DNA of 64,000 nucleotides, taken from contig NZ_JAGUCN010000013.1 in the NCBI RefSeq assembly GCF_018271975.1, forward strand, positions 62,001 through 126,000, written 5' to 3'. Below the pieces are notes generated by a model that was given only the letters and a program-made list of their open reading frames with translations, ran no database searches and was not told the DNA's origin. The stretch is from Carboxylicivirga mesophila (lineage in GTDB: Bacteria > Bacteroidota > Bacteroidia > Bacteroidales > Marinilabiliaceae). Made by a program: the position numbers and the translations under genes. Each line of letters begins with the position of its first letter. The stretch's first letter is position 1. This document shows positions 34,299-44,083 of the stretch, piece by piece.

Positions 34299-35676
34299 CG
34301 ATAAGGTAATTTATGCGTGTTTTATAATCGGTATAATGTCTGTATTTCTTAGCGACCATCCACAGAACAACAGCAGGATCATCAGTTTTCATATTTTTAG
34401 GTACAAGGGGGCGCACATTGTCATACTTTGAATTCTGGGTAATGGCCTTGTTTTCCCAGTTTTTTCCCCTATCGCTTGTTACCCATTTCTCAATCTCGAA
34501 CGTGCCTTCCACATCGCGCGACAAGTAAACGATTCCAGGCTGGAGAGGATGAAGCGACATACCTGCCGAATAGTGTGGTTCGGGCTCCACCTGGCCTTTG
34601 GGTGTTTGCGGAAACCATTTGCCGGCATGACACATCCGGTTATCAATCCAATGACAGCCATCAAAAACGGCATAATGATAGAAGTGAGCCGTTTCCTCGG
34701 GGTAACGGGCATATAATATTACCGGGTGACCTTCTTTATCAACACTCAGGTCGTATATCCAGGCTCTGCCGTTCTCTTTGGTGGCTTTGTAAACCAGGGT
34801 AGCATCCTCTGGTTCAAAAGGGATGTTGTTCATATCACAAATCTTAGTGCCATCGGCTTGCCAGAAGGCCCCCTTTTCGTAGCAGGCATAATACACCGAA
34901 TTGAGGGGCTCGTTGCGCGGATGTCCATCGGTAAACAAGATGTGAATCTTTGATTGACCATCGGTATAGTAGCATACATAAGGGCGGTTATTACTATCAA
35001 AGGGGATGTTGGTGATAAACACTTTACTCTTGACAAAGGTCTGCCCGTTATCATCCGACCAGGTGATATTGGGCTTATAACCGGTCCAGCGGCCAAAACA
35101 GTAGATGCGGTTATTCTCCTTTTCCAATCGGAAAGGATTGGCATAGGTCACTCTCTTGTTAGGATAGCGTTCCAGTTCTTCAGCATCGTAGATGTTGTGT
35201 TCGATGGTTCGGCCAAACTGCAGCGTCTCTAACGGAGCAGGTGTTTTGTTGATGCGCACTTTGTGATCAAAATGCTTTGAATAAGCCATCAATATATCAT
35301 GATTGGACAGCTCAGCAAATCCAGGGTTAGCATGATCGTCCTTATCAAGTTTTGATTCAACTCTTTGGAATTGCACCTTGCCTGTATTGTAATTTAACAA
35401 GCCTGCTTCGAGGCAGCCATTACTGGTAATCCAGCCCGTAATAAGCTCGTTTCGATCGTTATCAAGGTAGATGGCCCTTGGCCCTGAGAACCAACACCAG
35501 GATCCATTACTGGTCAGTTTCAGGATACTGATATCTTTCTTTTCCTGTGGTTTTTGGCTTTGTTCTTCTTCAGCACTCGTCACAATAGATTTGTTGCCTA
35601 AATCCTCAGATTGGGCATAGCCAGTGACTGTATGAAAAGCCATTAACAATAGCACTATCGATTTTTTCAACAGCAT
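34285..35676 (-). CDS. BNR-4 repeat protein, candidate polysaccharide lyase or sialidase-fold enzyme
   Basis: 463 aa from the ATG at 35676 (MLLKKSIVLLLMAFH), which gives a clean signal peptide ending TGYAQ; starts at 35748 and 35772 exist but would bury it. The propeller contains Asp-box-like strands (NITWSDDNGQTF, WVTSDRGKNWEN) and conserved HANPGF, SKHFDHKVR and EPHYSAGMSL. BNR-4 proteins include ulvan and related uronate lyases as well as uncharacterised members. Coupling to GH88, which uses lyase products, favours a lyase or a debranching role. The substrate is not certain. Confidence 0.8.
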   Translation of the reverse strand: MLLKKSIVLLLMAFHTVTGYAQSEDLGNKSIVTSAEEEQSQKPQEKKDISILKLTSNGSWCWFSGPRAIYLDNDRNELITGWITSNGCLEAGLLNYNTGKVQFQRVESKLDKDDHANPGFAELSNHDILMAYSKHFDHKVRINKTPAPLETLQFGRTIEHNIYDAEELERYPNKRVTYANPFRLEKENNRIYCFGRWTGYKPNITWSDDNGQTFVKSKVFITNIPFDSNNRPYVCYYTDGQSKIHILFTDGHPRNEPLNSVYYACYEKGAFWQADGTKICDMNNIPFEPEDATLVYKATKENGRAWIYDLSVDKEGHPVILYARYPEETAHFYHYAVFDGCHWIDNRMCHAGKWFPQTPKGQVEPEPHYSAGMSLHPLQPGIVYLSRDVEGTFEIEKWVTSDRGKNWENKAITQNSKYDNVRPLVPKNMKTDDPAVVLWMVAKKYRHYTDYKTRINYLIDEEN

Positions 35677-36484
35677 TGGCTTATTATTACCTTTCAATTG
35701 AATGCTTAGCAACAGATAAACGCTGACAAAAACACTTTTTAAATTCATAATAACACACTTATAGTATTTCACATTAGTTCTAAATAGGAATTGATGGCAC
35801 TATTAAAGCCTAATAGATAGCCATCGGTATGCTAAAAACCCGCTTCAAAACAATTGTATTGAACACATCAATAAGATACAGACATATTCTATTTTTTCTG
35901 ATTAAGATGCATACCAGATCACGGGGTAATACATTGTAATATTATAAATTTCATTGGGATATGCCAATCAACTATCTAATAACAATGTTGCGAATATTAC
36001 ATAGTTAGCAGCCAGCTGAGCCTTGGGTTCTAATCAAGATAGACAGAATATTTTAAGCATCAGAATATAGACACCCATAAACACAAACCAATAGTTTCCA
36101 TCACGTTGTGTTTGTTCTAATAGTGTGATCATATTACATCATTATGCATATTTAAATCTCTTGGAAATAAAGAAATTTCAGTGAAAATTTAGAATCTCCC
36201 TTTTCCTGGCACTACATTTTGTGATTCACTCTCTATTTTACTATCTTCCAAACTCATTGGTGGAGGAATACCATCATGATCTTTGTTTATTGCTTTAGCT
36301 TTTTATACAGGTTTTAAACTTCTTGTTTCTATGGATGGCCTGATTAATCGGTAATGTTAATTAATTACCTGCCATAAAGTGGTAGGTAAAGCTATAAAGT
36401 CACCCATTCACGTAGGTAAGTTCACCAGTCATTTATCAATGACAGCAATAGACAAATCATTATGAATCTGAAAATTAAACACAC
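35677..36484. other. Long intergenic region, divergent promoters
   Basis: About 800 bases with no supported gene on either strand. AT-rich, with a short inverted sequence ACCTGCCATAAAGTGGTAGGT near 36367-36387. It separates the lyase operon from the amidohydrolase operon. Confidence 0.4.
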
Positions 36485-37615
36485 ATGACAATGACTAATA
36501 TTATTGGCCTGCGTCAGTATCTACATCAACATCCTGAGCTTTCGAACCAGGAGTTTGAAACGGCTGCATATATTAGCAAATTTATACAAGAACTGCAGCC
36601 TGATGCCATTTATAATTCTGGCTCAACAGGTAAAATCTTTCTGTTTAAAGGTTCTGAGACCGGCCCAACAGTTGTTTTCCGTGCCGAATTAGATGCCTTG
36701 CCCATCCGCGAAACAAACATCTTACCATATAACTCGCAGACACCAGGTGTGGCCCACCTATGCGGGCACGATGGACATATGGCTATTTTGGCCGGACTGG
36801 CCCAACAGATAGCCAAACAGAGACCTCTCAAAGGACAAGTTGGGCTGCTGTTTCAACCTGCCGAAGAAGTTGAACAGGGGGCACGCGATGTAATGGAAAG
36901 CGAGGCTTTCAGGCAACTTAAGCCTGATTACATCTTTGCCCTGCATAATATCCCCGGCTATCCGCTGCATCAGGTACTTGTTAGGCCTGGTAGTTTTTCG
37001 GCGGCCTCGCAGGGAATGACCGTTAAACTGACGGGAAAAACATCGCATGCTGCCGAGCCGGAAAACGGCCTAAGCCCGGCTGGCGCCCTGGCCCGCATCA
37101 TTGAATCGATGCACCTTTTGCGCGAGCAAAATGAGCTTTTTAAAAACCTGATATTATTAACAATTATTCATATCAAGCTAGGCGAGATAGCCTTTGGTAC
37201 TTCGCCGGGTGAGGCCGAAATACGCATCACCTTGCGTGCTTTTGAAAACGCGGATATGGACATTCTAACACAGGAAGCCATCTCGCGCATCGAAAAAATT
37301 GCCAAAGATGAGCAGCTAACCTCTGAGTTCAGCTTTTCTGAGGTGTTTCCGGCCACTGTTAATCACACCGAATGCGTAAGACTGATCGAACAGGCTGCCA
37401 AAGACCACAACCTGGAGGTCAGCCATTTAGAACAGCCCTTTAAATGGTCCGAAGACTTTGGCTACTATACCGAGCATATTAAAGGTGGCTTCTTTGGTCT
37501 TGGTTCTGGAGTTGATCAGCCTGCCTTGCATAATCCTGATTTTAATTTTCCTGACGATATACTTTCTACAGGAATCAAAATATTTAAATCGATTTACAAA
37601 AAACTAAACCTTTAA
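36485..37615 (+). CDS. M20 family amidohydrolase (hippurate hydrolase/IAA-amino-acid hydrolase type)
   Basis: 376 aa, cytosolic. The N-terminal RQYLHQHPELSNQEFET and metal-binding CGHDGHMAILAGLA and PAEEVEQGARDV define the M20D amidohydrolases, which release amino acids from N-acyl conjugates. ALHNIPGYPLHQ and FGLGSG follow in the second half. The start is the ATG at 36485; another Met two codons on is possible. The next gene, a racemase, begins two bases after the stop, so a two-step pathway on an acylated amino acid is likely. Confidence 0.9.
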   Translation: MTMTNIIGLRQYLHQHPELSNQEFETAAYISKFIQELQPDAIYNSGSTGKIFLFKGSETGPTVVFRAELDALPIRETNILPYNSQTPGVAHLCGHDGHMAILAGLAQQIAKQRPLKGQVGLLFQPAEEVEQGARDVMESEAFRQLKPDYIFALHNIPGYPLHQVLVRPGSFSAASQGMTVKLTGKTSHAAEPENGLSPAGALARIIESMHLLREQNELFKNLILLTIIHIKLGEIAFGTSPGEAEIRITLRAFENADMDILTQEAISRIEKIAKDEQLTSEFSFSEVFPATVNHTECVRLIEQAAKDHNLEVSHLEQPFKWSEDFGYYTEHIKGGFFGLGSGVDQPALHNPDFNFPDDILSTGIKIFKSIYKKLNL

Positions 37616-37617
37616 AG

Positions 37618-38766
37618 ATGAATAAAACCTCATTGATGACATTAGACTCAGAAGCTGTAAAAAACAATATCCAATTTCTGAAAAAGAAAATTGGTTCGAA
37701 AGTCAAGTTATCATCAGTAGTAAAGGCCAATGCTTACGGCCATGGTATTGAACACCTGGTGCCAGTGTTAGAGGAAGCTGGTGTGGATCATTTTTCGGTA
37801 TTTAGTTTCGATGAGGCACTCAGAGTAAGGCAATGTACAAAATTAGCTCCTACCATATTAATAATGGGTTGGATTGGAAATGAAGACCTAGCACGAGCTA
37901 TTAATTACGGCTTTGAGTTTTTTGTCTTTTCACTTGAACGCTTGCAGCTGACATTTAATGTAGCAAAAGCTCAAAAATGTAGTGCTAAGATACACCTGGA
38001 AGCAGAAACGGGCATGAATCGTTCGGGCCTGAATATGAAAGAGCTAAAAAAAGCCATCTCCATAATAAAGGCAGATCCCAAGCATTTTGAGTTGGCCGGC
38101 TTTTGCACCCATCTGTCGGGCGCCGAAAGCATCTCTAATCACCTGCGCATACAAAAGCAACTCAAAAAATATAGTAAAATGCTGGCTATGCTGGAAAACG
38201 AGCAGCTGACTCCCCGCTATAAGCACGTGGCCAATTCGGCTGCTACTTTCGTCTTTCCTAAAGCCCGATTCGATTTGGTGCGTATTGGCATTATGCAGTA
38301 TGGCTTTTGGTCTAGTGCTGAAACTTTTATTCACTATATACAAAACCAAAAGACCAAAGAGGATCCGCTTCAACGCATTCTTAGCTGGAAGAGCCGTGTT
38401 ATGGCTATTAAGAATGTTATAACTGGCGAATTTATTGGCTATGGCATATACTACCTGGCTCAATCGGATATTAAAACGGCTTTGGTTCCCATTGGTTATG
38501 CATGTGGTTACAGTCGCTCACTTAGTAATAAAGGGCGTGTGCTTATCAGCGGCCACCGTTGCAGTGTTATTGGCTTGGTTAATATGAATATGATTATTGT
38601 TGACATTACGAACGTACCGGATGTGGCAGAGGGGGATGAAGTTGTTATCATCGGTAAACAAGGAGATCTAGAAATAAAAGTGTCTGCTTTTAGTAATATC
38701 AGTGATGAGTTAAACTACGAAGTACTGGCACATCTGCCTGGCGACATTGAACGAAGAGTGGTGTAA
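37618..38766 (+). CDS. Alanine racemase family protein with altered C-terminal motif
   Basis: 382 aa. The PLP Lys is in VVKANAYGHG and the barrel carries EAETGMNRSGL. The catalytic Tyr appears in IGYGIYY. In the C-terminal domain the usual GYADG reads GYACG and the GRxxMD loop reads GLVNMN, replacing an Asp that normally hydrogen-bonds with the active-site Tyr. It could be a racemase with another amino-acid preference rather than housekeeping Alr. The gene follows the M20 hydrolase with a two-base gap. Confidence 0.85.
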   Translation: MNKTSLMTLDSEAVKNNIQFLKKKIGSKVKLSSVVKANAYGHGIEHLVPVLEEAGVDHFSVFSFDEALRVRQCTKLAPTILIMGWIGNEDLARAINYGFEFFVFSLERLQLTFNVAKAQKCSAKIHLEAETGMNRSGLNMKELKKAISIIKADPKHFELAGFCTHLSGAESISNHLRIQKQLKKYSKMLAMLENEQLTPRYKHVANSAATFVFPKARFDLVRIGIMQYGFWSSAETFIHYIQNQKTKEDPLQRILSWKSRVMAIKNVITGEFIGYGIYYLAQSDIKTALVPIGYACGYSRSLSNKGRVLISGHRCSVIGLVNMNMIIVDITNVPDVAEGDEVVIIGKQGDLEIKVSAFSNISDELNYEVLAHLPGDIERRVV

Positions 38767-38795
38767 TCAATAAATTAGTCCTTGCATAACAGCCA

Positions 38796-39872
38796 CTACA
38801 GCCACTTCTTGCGCTTAAAATACCAAAGCATTACCAGCACTGTTATAATAATGACGCCCCACATGATAAAATAGCTGTATTGATAATGCAACTCGGGTAT
38901 GTGGTCGAAATTTGTACCATACACCCCTGCAATAAAAGTAATGGGAATGAAAATTACCGAAAAGATGGTCAGCATTTTCAGTACATCATTAAGTTTATAG
39001 GCCACCGTGGTATGAAATATATTCAGTTGATCAGATAAGATATCGCGGTAGTTATCAACTGCTTCATTGGCCAACTCAATATTATGCCTCAGTTCATCCA
39101 GATGCACCTGAATACTGTCATCAATCAGCTCTGAATCTAACCTGCAGAGGTTTTGAATCATCTCACGGCAGGGCTTTATTATTTTGCGTAAATAACTGAT
39201 TTCCACCTTGTAGGTATTAATTTTCACCAGACTATCGGATGATGGTTTTTCGATGAGCTCATCATCCAGATCCTCAATCTTTTCGCCCAGACGGCTGATG
39301 ATGTGCAGGTAATTGTCAATCACAACATCCAACAGGGCAAACGCCAGATAATCAGCATTAGCACTACGAATACGCTTTTTATTTTTGCGTAAGCGCTCTC
39401 TTATAGGGTTAAACACGTCTCCCACTCGCTCCTGAAAAGATATGAGCAAATTATTATTGAAAACCAACACGAGATTTTCTGATGTTATTTGGTCTTCGTC
39501 ATCATCAAACTGCAGCATTTTAACCGATACATACAGGCAATTGTCGTATTCCTGCAGCTTAGGTCGGCGGTGCGTATCCAGGACATCCGCCACCACCAGT
39601 TTATCTATCTTCAATTCAGCAATCAGCTCCTCCAGCACCCTGGTATCGTGCAATCCATCAATATTAACCCACGAAACAGCTTCTTCAGACTGAAAGTCCT
39701 TAATTTCTGATATTGAGGCCAGCTCCCGTTCTTCTAACTGGTTTTCACTGTAATTAATGAGCCGCAACTTGACAAAATCAAGTTTTTGCTCTCCCAGAAA
39801 CCTTAACTCATAAGGTGATAATCCAATTGCTTCTTTTTTTGCTTTTAAAAACCTGGCCATATCTTTAGACAA
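38796..39872 (-). CDS. corA: CorA family divalent metal transporter
   Basis: 358 aa. The large N-terminal cytosolic domain and coiled-coil helix (RLGEKIEDLDDELIEKP) precede two C-terminal membrane helices. The usual pore signature YGMNF reads GVYGTNFDHIPEL, Thr for Met, followed by the last helix and KRKKWL. CorA pentamers conduct Mg2+ or other divalent ions. It stands alone and reads away from the racemase. Confidence 0.9.
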   Translation of the reverse strand: MSKDMARFLKAKKEAIGLSPYELRFLGEQKLDFVKLRLINYSENQLEERELASISEIKDFQSEEAVSWVNIDGLHDTRVLEELIAELKIDKLVVADVLDTHRRPKLQEYDNCLYVSVKMLQFDDDEDQITSENLVLVFNNNLLISFQERVGDVFNPIRERLRKNKKRIRSANADYLAFALLDVVIDNYLHIISRLGEKIEDLDDELIEKPSSDSLVKINTYKVEISYLRKIIKPCREMIQNLCRLDSELIDDSIQVHLDELRHNIELANEAVDNYRDILSDQLNIFHTTVAYKLNDVLKMLTIFSVIFIPITFIAGVYGTNFDHIPELHYQYSYFIMWGVIIITVLVMLWYFKRKKWL

Positions 39873-39970
39873 GAATTAGTATGAATCAAACGAATATACT
39901 ATTAATGCACGAAATAATTTCATTTCCGCTGCTTGTATTCTATAAGCATTTGCATGCCTACTCTAATTAC

Positions 39971-40114
39971 CAATGTCATTAATTTAAGGGGTTTTCGTGC
40001 CGTTAATCACTTCCAGATACTACCCCAAACCCCTAAAGGGGCTTACCCTGCGCGTTGTTCCCTTTAGGGAAGCAAAGGGTGAGTGTGAGGGAGACTCCTA
40101 ACTTAATGACATTG
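39971..40114. mobile_element. MITE-like element, 144 bp, with perfect TIRs and 11-bp target duplication
   Basis: CAATGTCATTAA (39971-39982) is perfectly inverted as TTAATGACATTG (40103-40114). The element is flanked by an exact 11-bp direct repeat ACTCTAATTAC (39960-39970 and 40115-40125). The interior has hairpins such as CCCCTAAAGGGG and CCCTTTAGGG. There is no open frame, so it is non-autonomous and would need a transposase elsewhere in the genome. Confidence 0.75.
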
Positions 40115-40145
40115 ACTCTAATTACTCGCTTCCATTTCAGACCAG

Positions 40146-41543
40146 TTAATTAAGCAGCTGCTTCGTAATTGTCAAACAAGCCTCCCTGCTTGGGGCCGAT
40201 ACATTAATCACACTAAAGGCTGCATCCCCTTTTATAGCTGCCATTCTCCATGTAAACTGACTACAGGTATGCTGAAGGCCATTGGTATACCACCAGCACG
40301 AATACAACACCGGTTCTCCTTCCTTGTGTAATTCAAAAGTGAATACCTCATGATGATTGATTTGCACCATATTTTCATTAGCTATTTGATAACCACTACC
40401 GCGCCAGCAAATAAACGGATGATGATCGGCACCCAGGAAAAATGCCGGAGGCTTTACATACACTAAAGCATGGTTGTTGCTGTACTTCACTACACCATCT
40501 TTTGTAATGCTTTGTTGCATATCAGGTAAGTGAAGAGATGGTGTTCCAGCTTGGCTGTGAACATGATTTTGGCGCACCAAGGCTGATCCTGCTACCAGTA
40601 GAAATAGAAAAAATACCTTTCGAAAGGTGACTTGCTTGATGACAGGCGCCTCATGCCTTTTCTCACTATACAACGGCCGCATATAAACAGCCAACATAAC
40701 CAGAGGCAAGCAAATATTGATGCTAAATACCAACAGGCCAATAATCTCGTGTATAATGGTGCCGGGCATGGCCCGGAAAAGTACTGTAAGGATGATGCGT
40801 GAAATGTTACCACCTATCACCAATAGCAAGGTTGCCAGCAGAAACAGTATACAAAGGAAAATACCAATACGTTTATTAAATCGCCGGGCCATATAGGCCA
40901 AGGAACTAATCGCCACAATTAGAGCCGCAGAAAGCATATTAAGTCCCATACACTCCGGAGCAACAGTAAAACTCACGCCATCCATCACCAGGCTATTTCC
41001 GGCTAATTCGATGGCCGGAAATATAAGAGCTAATACCTTGCCTGCCAGACGGGTTAAAAATAAACGTATTGAAAAGCTAAACACCTGAAACAAATACTGG
41101 AAAGCAGGAGTACTTATACCCGCCAATACATAGGACAACAGGCCCGGTTGTTTAGGTGTTAGCATTAAAGCGAGTAGTATAGAAAGGGTAAAACCCATAT
41201 AAAAAATGCTATATACATGTGTCAGGTAAAACAGACCTAAAAACAAGGCTGATGCTACAAACGTAAATTCCGTATATCGCCTCGCCCTGTTGTTACCTAG
41301 TGTTAATGGTAAGGTGACAAAAAAGAGTATTTGCTCTAAACTTAACCCTCCATAATTAGCAAATACAGGTGTGGCAGCCAGTATTAGCAAACCAATCAGC
41401 ATATAAGCCTTGTAATGGCTTATTTTTAATGCCTTTAGCCAAAGATGCCTCATGGTTTCCATGGTATTAGCCAGCTTGATGCACAAACCTGGATGATTAA
41501 CGCACAGTACTAAGGCCAGCTGCCTGACAAAACGATAGATCAT
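40146..41543 (-). CDS. xrtN: Exosortase N (XrtN)
   Basis: 465 aa with eight or more membrane helices. The exosortase triad is C198 in FTVAPECMGLNML, R249 in GNISRIIL and H265 in IIHEIIGLL. The C-terminal soluble part (about 315-465) contains PPAFFLGADHHPFICWRGSGY, typical of this subtype. It cleaves a PEP-type C-terminal signal. The start follows the stop of the VIT-protein gene with one base between (TAATATG), and the partner protein ends in exactly such a signal. Confidence 0.9.
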   Translation of the reverse strand: MIYRFVRQLALVLCVNHPGLCIKLANTMETMRHLWLKALKISHYKAYMLIGLLILAATPVFANYGGLSLEQILFFVTLPLTLGNNRARRYTEFTFVASALFLGLFYLTHVYSIFYMGFTLSILLALMLTPKQPGLLSYVLAGISTPAFQYLFQVFSFSIRLFLTRLAGKVLALIFPAIELAGNSLVMDGVSFTVAPECMGLNMLSAALIVAISSLAYMARRFNKRIGIFLCILFLLATLLLVIGGNISRIILTVLFRAMPGTIIHEIIGLLVFSINICLPLVMLAVYMRPLYSEKRHEAPVIKQVTFRKVFFLFLLVAGSALVRQNHVHSQAGTPSLHLPDMQQSITKDGVVKYSNNHALVYVKPPAFFLGADHHPFICWRGSGYQIANENMVQINHHEVFTFELHKEGEPVLYSCWWYTNGLQHTCSQFTWRMAAIKGDAAFSVINVSAPSREACLTITKQLLN

Positions 41544-41544
41544 A

Positions 41545-44031
41545 TTACAACTTAAATTTAAAATACATCAATGTAATGACTGCCAGAACAACCGCTATCA
41601 GTGCCCATTCATGGGGTTCGGGTACAGCGCCTGAGTCCTTCAGACTGGCATTTTTCAAACTATTGGTACTCTCGTCAATATCAAAACGTTCGTAATCCTG
41701 CAGCGTCTCAAGCACTATTAAGCTCGATATCGGTGATACAACAAAAGCTTCATCGCACAATTCGTAAATATTGTCGCCTATTTCATCCGCATTATTTAAA
41801 AACAAATGGCCGGCTTGCTGAATGATCGCATGATAATTATATAAGCGTAACAAGTGTGAGGGAGCACCGGTATCTACTGCTTGTGCTGATGCAATCGGAC
41901 TTTTTACAATCATCATTTCAGAATTAGCCAGGATAACTGCATTCTCGCTCTCAGGATAGCATTTATACCAGGATTCAATACTGCGCTCTTTCGCCTGCCT
42001 CGTCGTTAAAACCTGACAATTCAATAATTTGTACTGCTCAAGACTCGCAATATAGTCTGACTTCATACCATCCACTACCAAACAGGCTATTGGCTGCTGG
42101 TAATGCCTCAACGATGCGGTTAAATCATCATAAAACTCAGAACCAGTTAATTCCGAAGGAATGGGCGCATTCTTTTGGCCCTTCGTAATCAATAATGCCC
42201 CGCTGGCATTGCTCAGCTTATGCACCGGGAATACACTAAAAGTACACCGGGCCAATTGTTGATATATCGAATCAAGCGATGCGAGCTCCAACTGCTGAAA
42301 CCGGTCAGTGTAAACATACACCGGTCTGTCCTGTGCCGATAAAAGAAATAATTCCATCTCTTCCAATGTCCATTGGCTGTTTACATCGAGATAGATAGCT
42401 GATGGATTGAAGTTTGTTTCGCCAGTGAGTGTTTCCAGACAATAACTTTGGTTGCTAAACGCAAAGTGTTTTTTACTTAGGGGTTGCAGCGGGATTTTCA
42501 CTTGCCAGCTATTCAGTGGGCGTCCGCTGTAGAGGTATTGGTTGGCTGCTTTTAGCTTAAATCCGCTTGGTACCTTTGGACGTTCTGAATCGCCTACTAT
42601 TTTTAGATGCACCATCTCTGTTGCACCACTATTGTCAGGCCCTGCCATTTGCATGTTTTCAAGCACCAGTGATCCATTATCAACTGCCATCGGTATGGTA
42701 ATACCCACCTTTACACGCCTAGGCTCAGCGGGTGTGCAGGGAAAAATCGTAGCAGTCAGCCGGTTGCCCTCCTGCCAGTGCAACACAACCGGATCACGAC
42801 TCTCAACACCAACCACCTGACGATAGGCTGTTGCTGCTTTTTTTCTGGTTGTGAGGCGCGACTGCTCCTCTTTACCATTTATCCACAGTGACAGTGACGA
42901 AGCTACCGCACCCTCTGGCAAGTAAAAGGTTAGCAGGGCCTCCTGCTGACTCCATTCATTATGATGGGTATTTTCAATCCAAAATGTTTGTTCGGAGTAT
43001 GCCAAACGGTACGCTGGATAAACGCGCATATCCGTTATTTTCTTGTTTATCCGTAAATCACGTCCTGACCACAGTTTCTCATATGCATAATGCCTTGTAT
43101 CAGCGCTGGTTGATAGGATTTTCACCTTCTCCTCCTTGCTTAAATTTAGATCGCCTACCCTCGCACCGGCCAAGGCCACCAAAGGATCGTGTACACGTAT
43201 TTCAGAGAACGAACCACGGTTAAAATCGAAGCCCCACCAGTCATCTGAAAACTTTTCATACAGCAGTCCTAATCCAATAACCCGTCTGGCCCAAAAGGAT
43301 GATTCGCATTTTTGAGCATACTGCACCCACTCAGGTAACTCCAGGTTTTCATTCAATATGATGTCTCCCTGGGCACTGGTAATTTTCTCACTCTGGTAGG
43401 CAAATAATCCAATATAAATCCCAACGACCAGTACGGCTGACAAAAAGCCTGTCCAGAACCAACCAGGCATTCGATTGGGTGATTTACCGGCCAGTACATA
43501 TCGCAATTGGGTAATCAGTATGATCATCGGTACCGCCAGGTGTATGGATATGCCCAGCAAAATAAGGCCAAAAACCGCAAGCAGCATGGTTGGCAAAAGA
43601 ACAATCGAATAATATAGTATTATCAGAAACAATACTCCTGACAAAAACCACAAAACCTTCCTCATATAATTTTGTAAAGCATTGGGATACGCTGTTAATA
43701 CAAACGCAATCAGCAAAGGAATCAATCCCAACTCCAACCAAAGTGGTGCCTTGGCAAAAACATGCACATCCTTATTAAGCGTAAAACAACTAACTAGCAG
43801 TAAGGACAGTAATATGTGCCAGTTCATGCGTGGTCTGACCAGCCTGAATATGTTGGAATTGGCCGGTTTGTCAAAGAAGGAAATAAAAAAGTAAGCTACG
43901 GCAAGTGCATAATTGATTAAGGACCATCCATTAAGTGTATTCTGGCTCTGTGGTACCCAATAATAAATGAGCATACTTAGGGACATCATAGTCAGCCCTA
44001 TTTGCTGTGCCAAAGTAAGTTTTGTTTTCAT
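41545..44031 (-). CDS. XrtN-system VIT-domain protein, exosortase substrate
   Basis: 828 aa from the ATG at 44031 (MKTKLTLAQQIG); the frame extends 11 codons further but would run into the operator at 44051-44067. The N-terminal 200 residues have multiple membrane helices. The VIT domain lies near residues 350-470 (LTFYLPEGAVASSLSLWING, RLTTRKKAATAYRQVV). The C-terminus ends VPEPHEWALIAVVLAVIT plus a basic tail, a PEP-type sorting signal for the adjacent exosortase. Confidence 0.9.
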   Translation of the reverse strand: MKTKLTLAQQIGLTMMSLSMLIYYWVPQSQNTLNGWSLINYALAVAYFFISFFDKPANSNIFRLVRPRMNWHILLSLLLVSCFTLNKDVHVFAKAPLWLELGLIPLLIAFVLTAYPNALQNYMRKVLWFLSGVLFLIILYYSIVLLPTMLLAVFGLILLGISIHLAVPMIILITQLRYVLAGKSPNRMPGWFWTGFLSAVLVVGIYIGLFAYQSEKITSAQGDIILNENLELPEWVQYAQKCESSFWARRVIGLGLLYEKFSDDWWGFDFNRGSFSEIRVHDPLVALAGARVGDLNLSKEEKVKILSTSADTRHYAYEKLWSGRDLRINKKITDMRVYPAYRLAYSEQTFWIENTHHNEWSQQEALLTFYLPEGAVASSLSLWINGKEEQSRLTTRKKAATAYRQVVGVESRDPVVLHWQEGNRLTATIFPCTPAEPRRVKVGITIPMAVDNGSLVLENMQMAGPDNSGATEMVHLKIVGDSERPKVPSGFKLKAANQYLYSGRPLNSWQVKIPLQPLSKKHFAFSNQSYCLETLTGETNFNPSAIYLDVNSQWTLEEMELFLLSAQDRPVYVYTDRFQQLELASLDSIYQQLARCTFSVFPVHKLSNASGALLITKGQKNAPIPSELTGSEFYDDLTASLRHYQQPIACLVVDGMKSDYIASLEQYKLLNCQVLTTRQAKERSIESWYKCYPESENAVILANSEMMIVKSPIASAQAVDTGAPSHLLRLYNYHAIIQQAGHLFLNNADEIGDNIYELCDEAFVVSPISSLIVLETLQDYERFDIDESTNSLKNASLKDSGAVPEPHEWALIAVVLAVITLMYFKFKL

Positions 44032-44050
44032 CGATATATAATTTAAAAGT

Positions 44051-44067
44051 ACTTTGTATTTCAAAGT
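44051..44067. promoter_or_regulatory. Palindromic operator upstream of the VIT-protein gene
   Basis: ACTTTG-TATTT-CAAAGT, a perfect 6-bp inverted repeat with a 5-base spacer. A near copy lies at 45052-45068. Confidence 0.65.
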
Positions 44068-44083
44068 GTATGAATAAAAAAAA

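Noticed and set aside
39971-40114. Convergent terminator for CorA and exosortase genes
   Set aside because: The hairpins are interior to a unit with perfect terminal repeats and target duplications, and the neighbouring genes are not convergent there.
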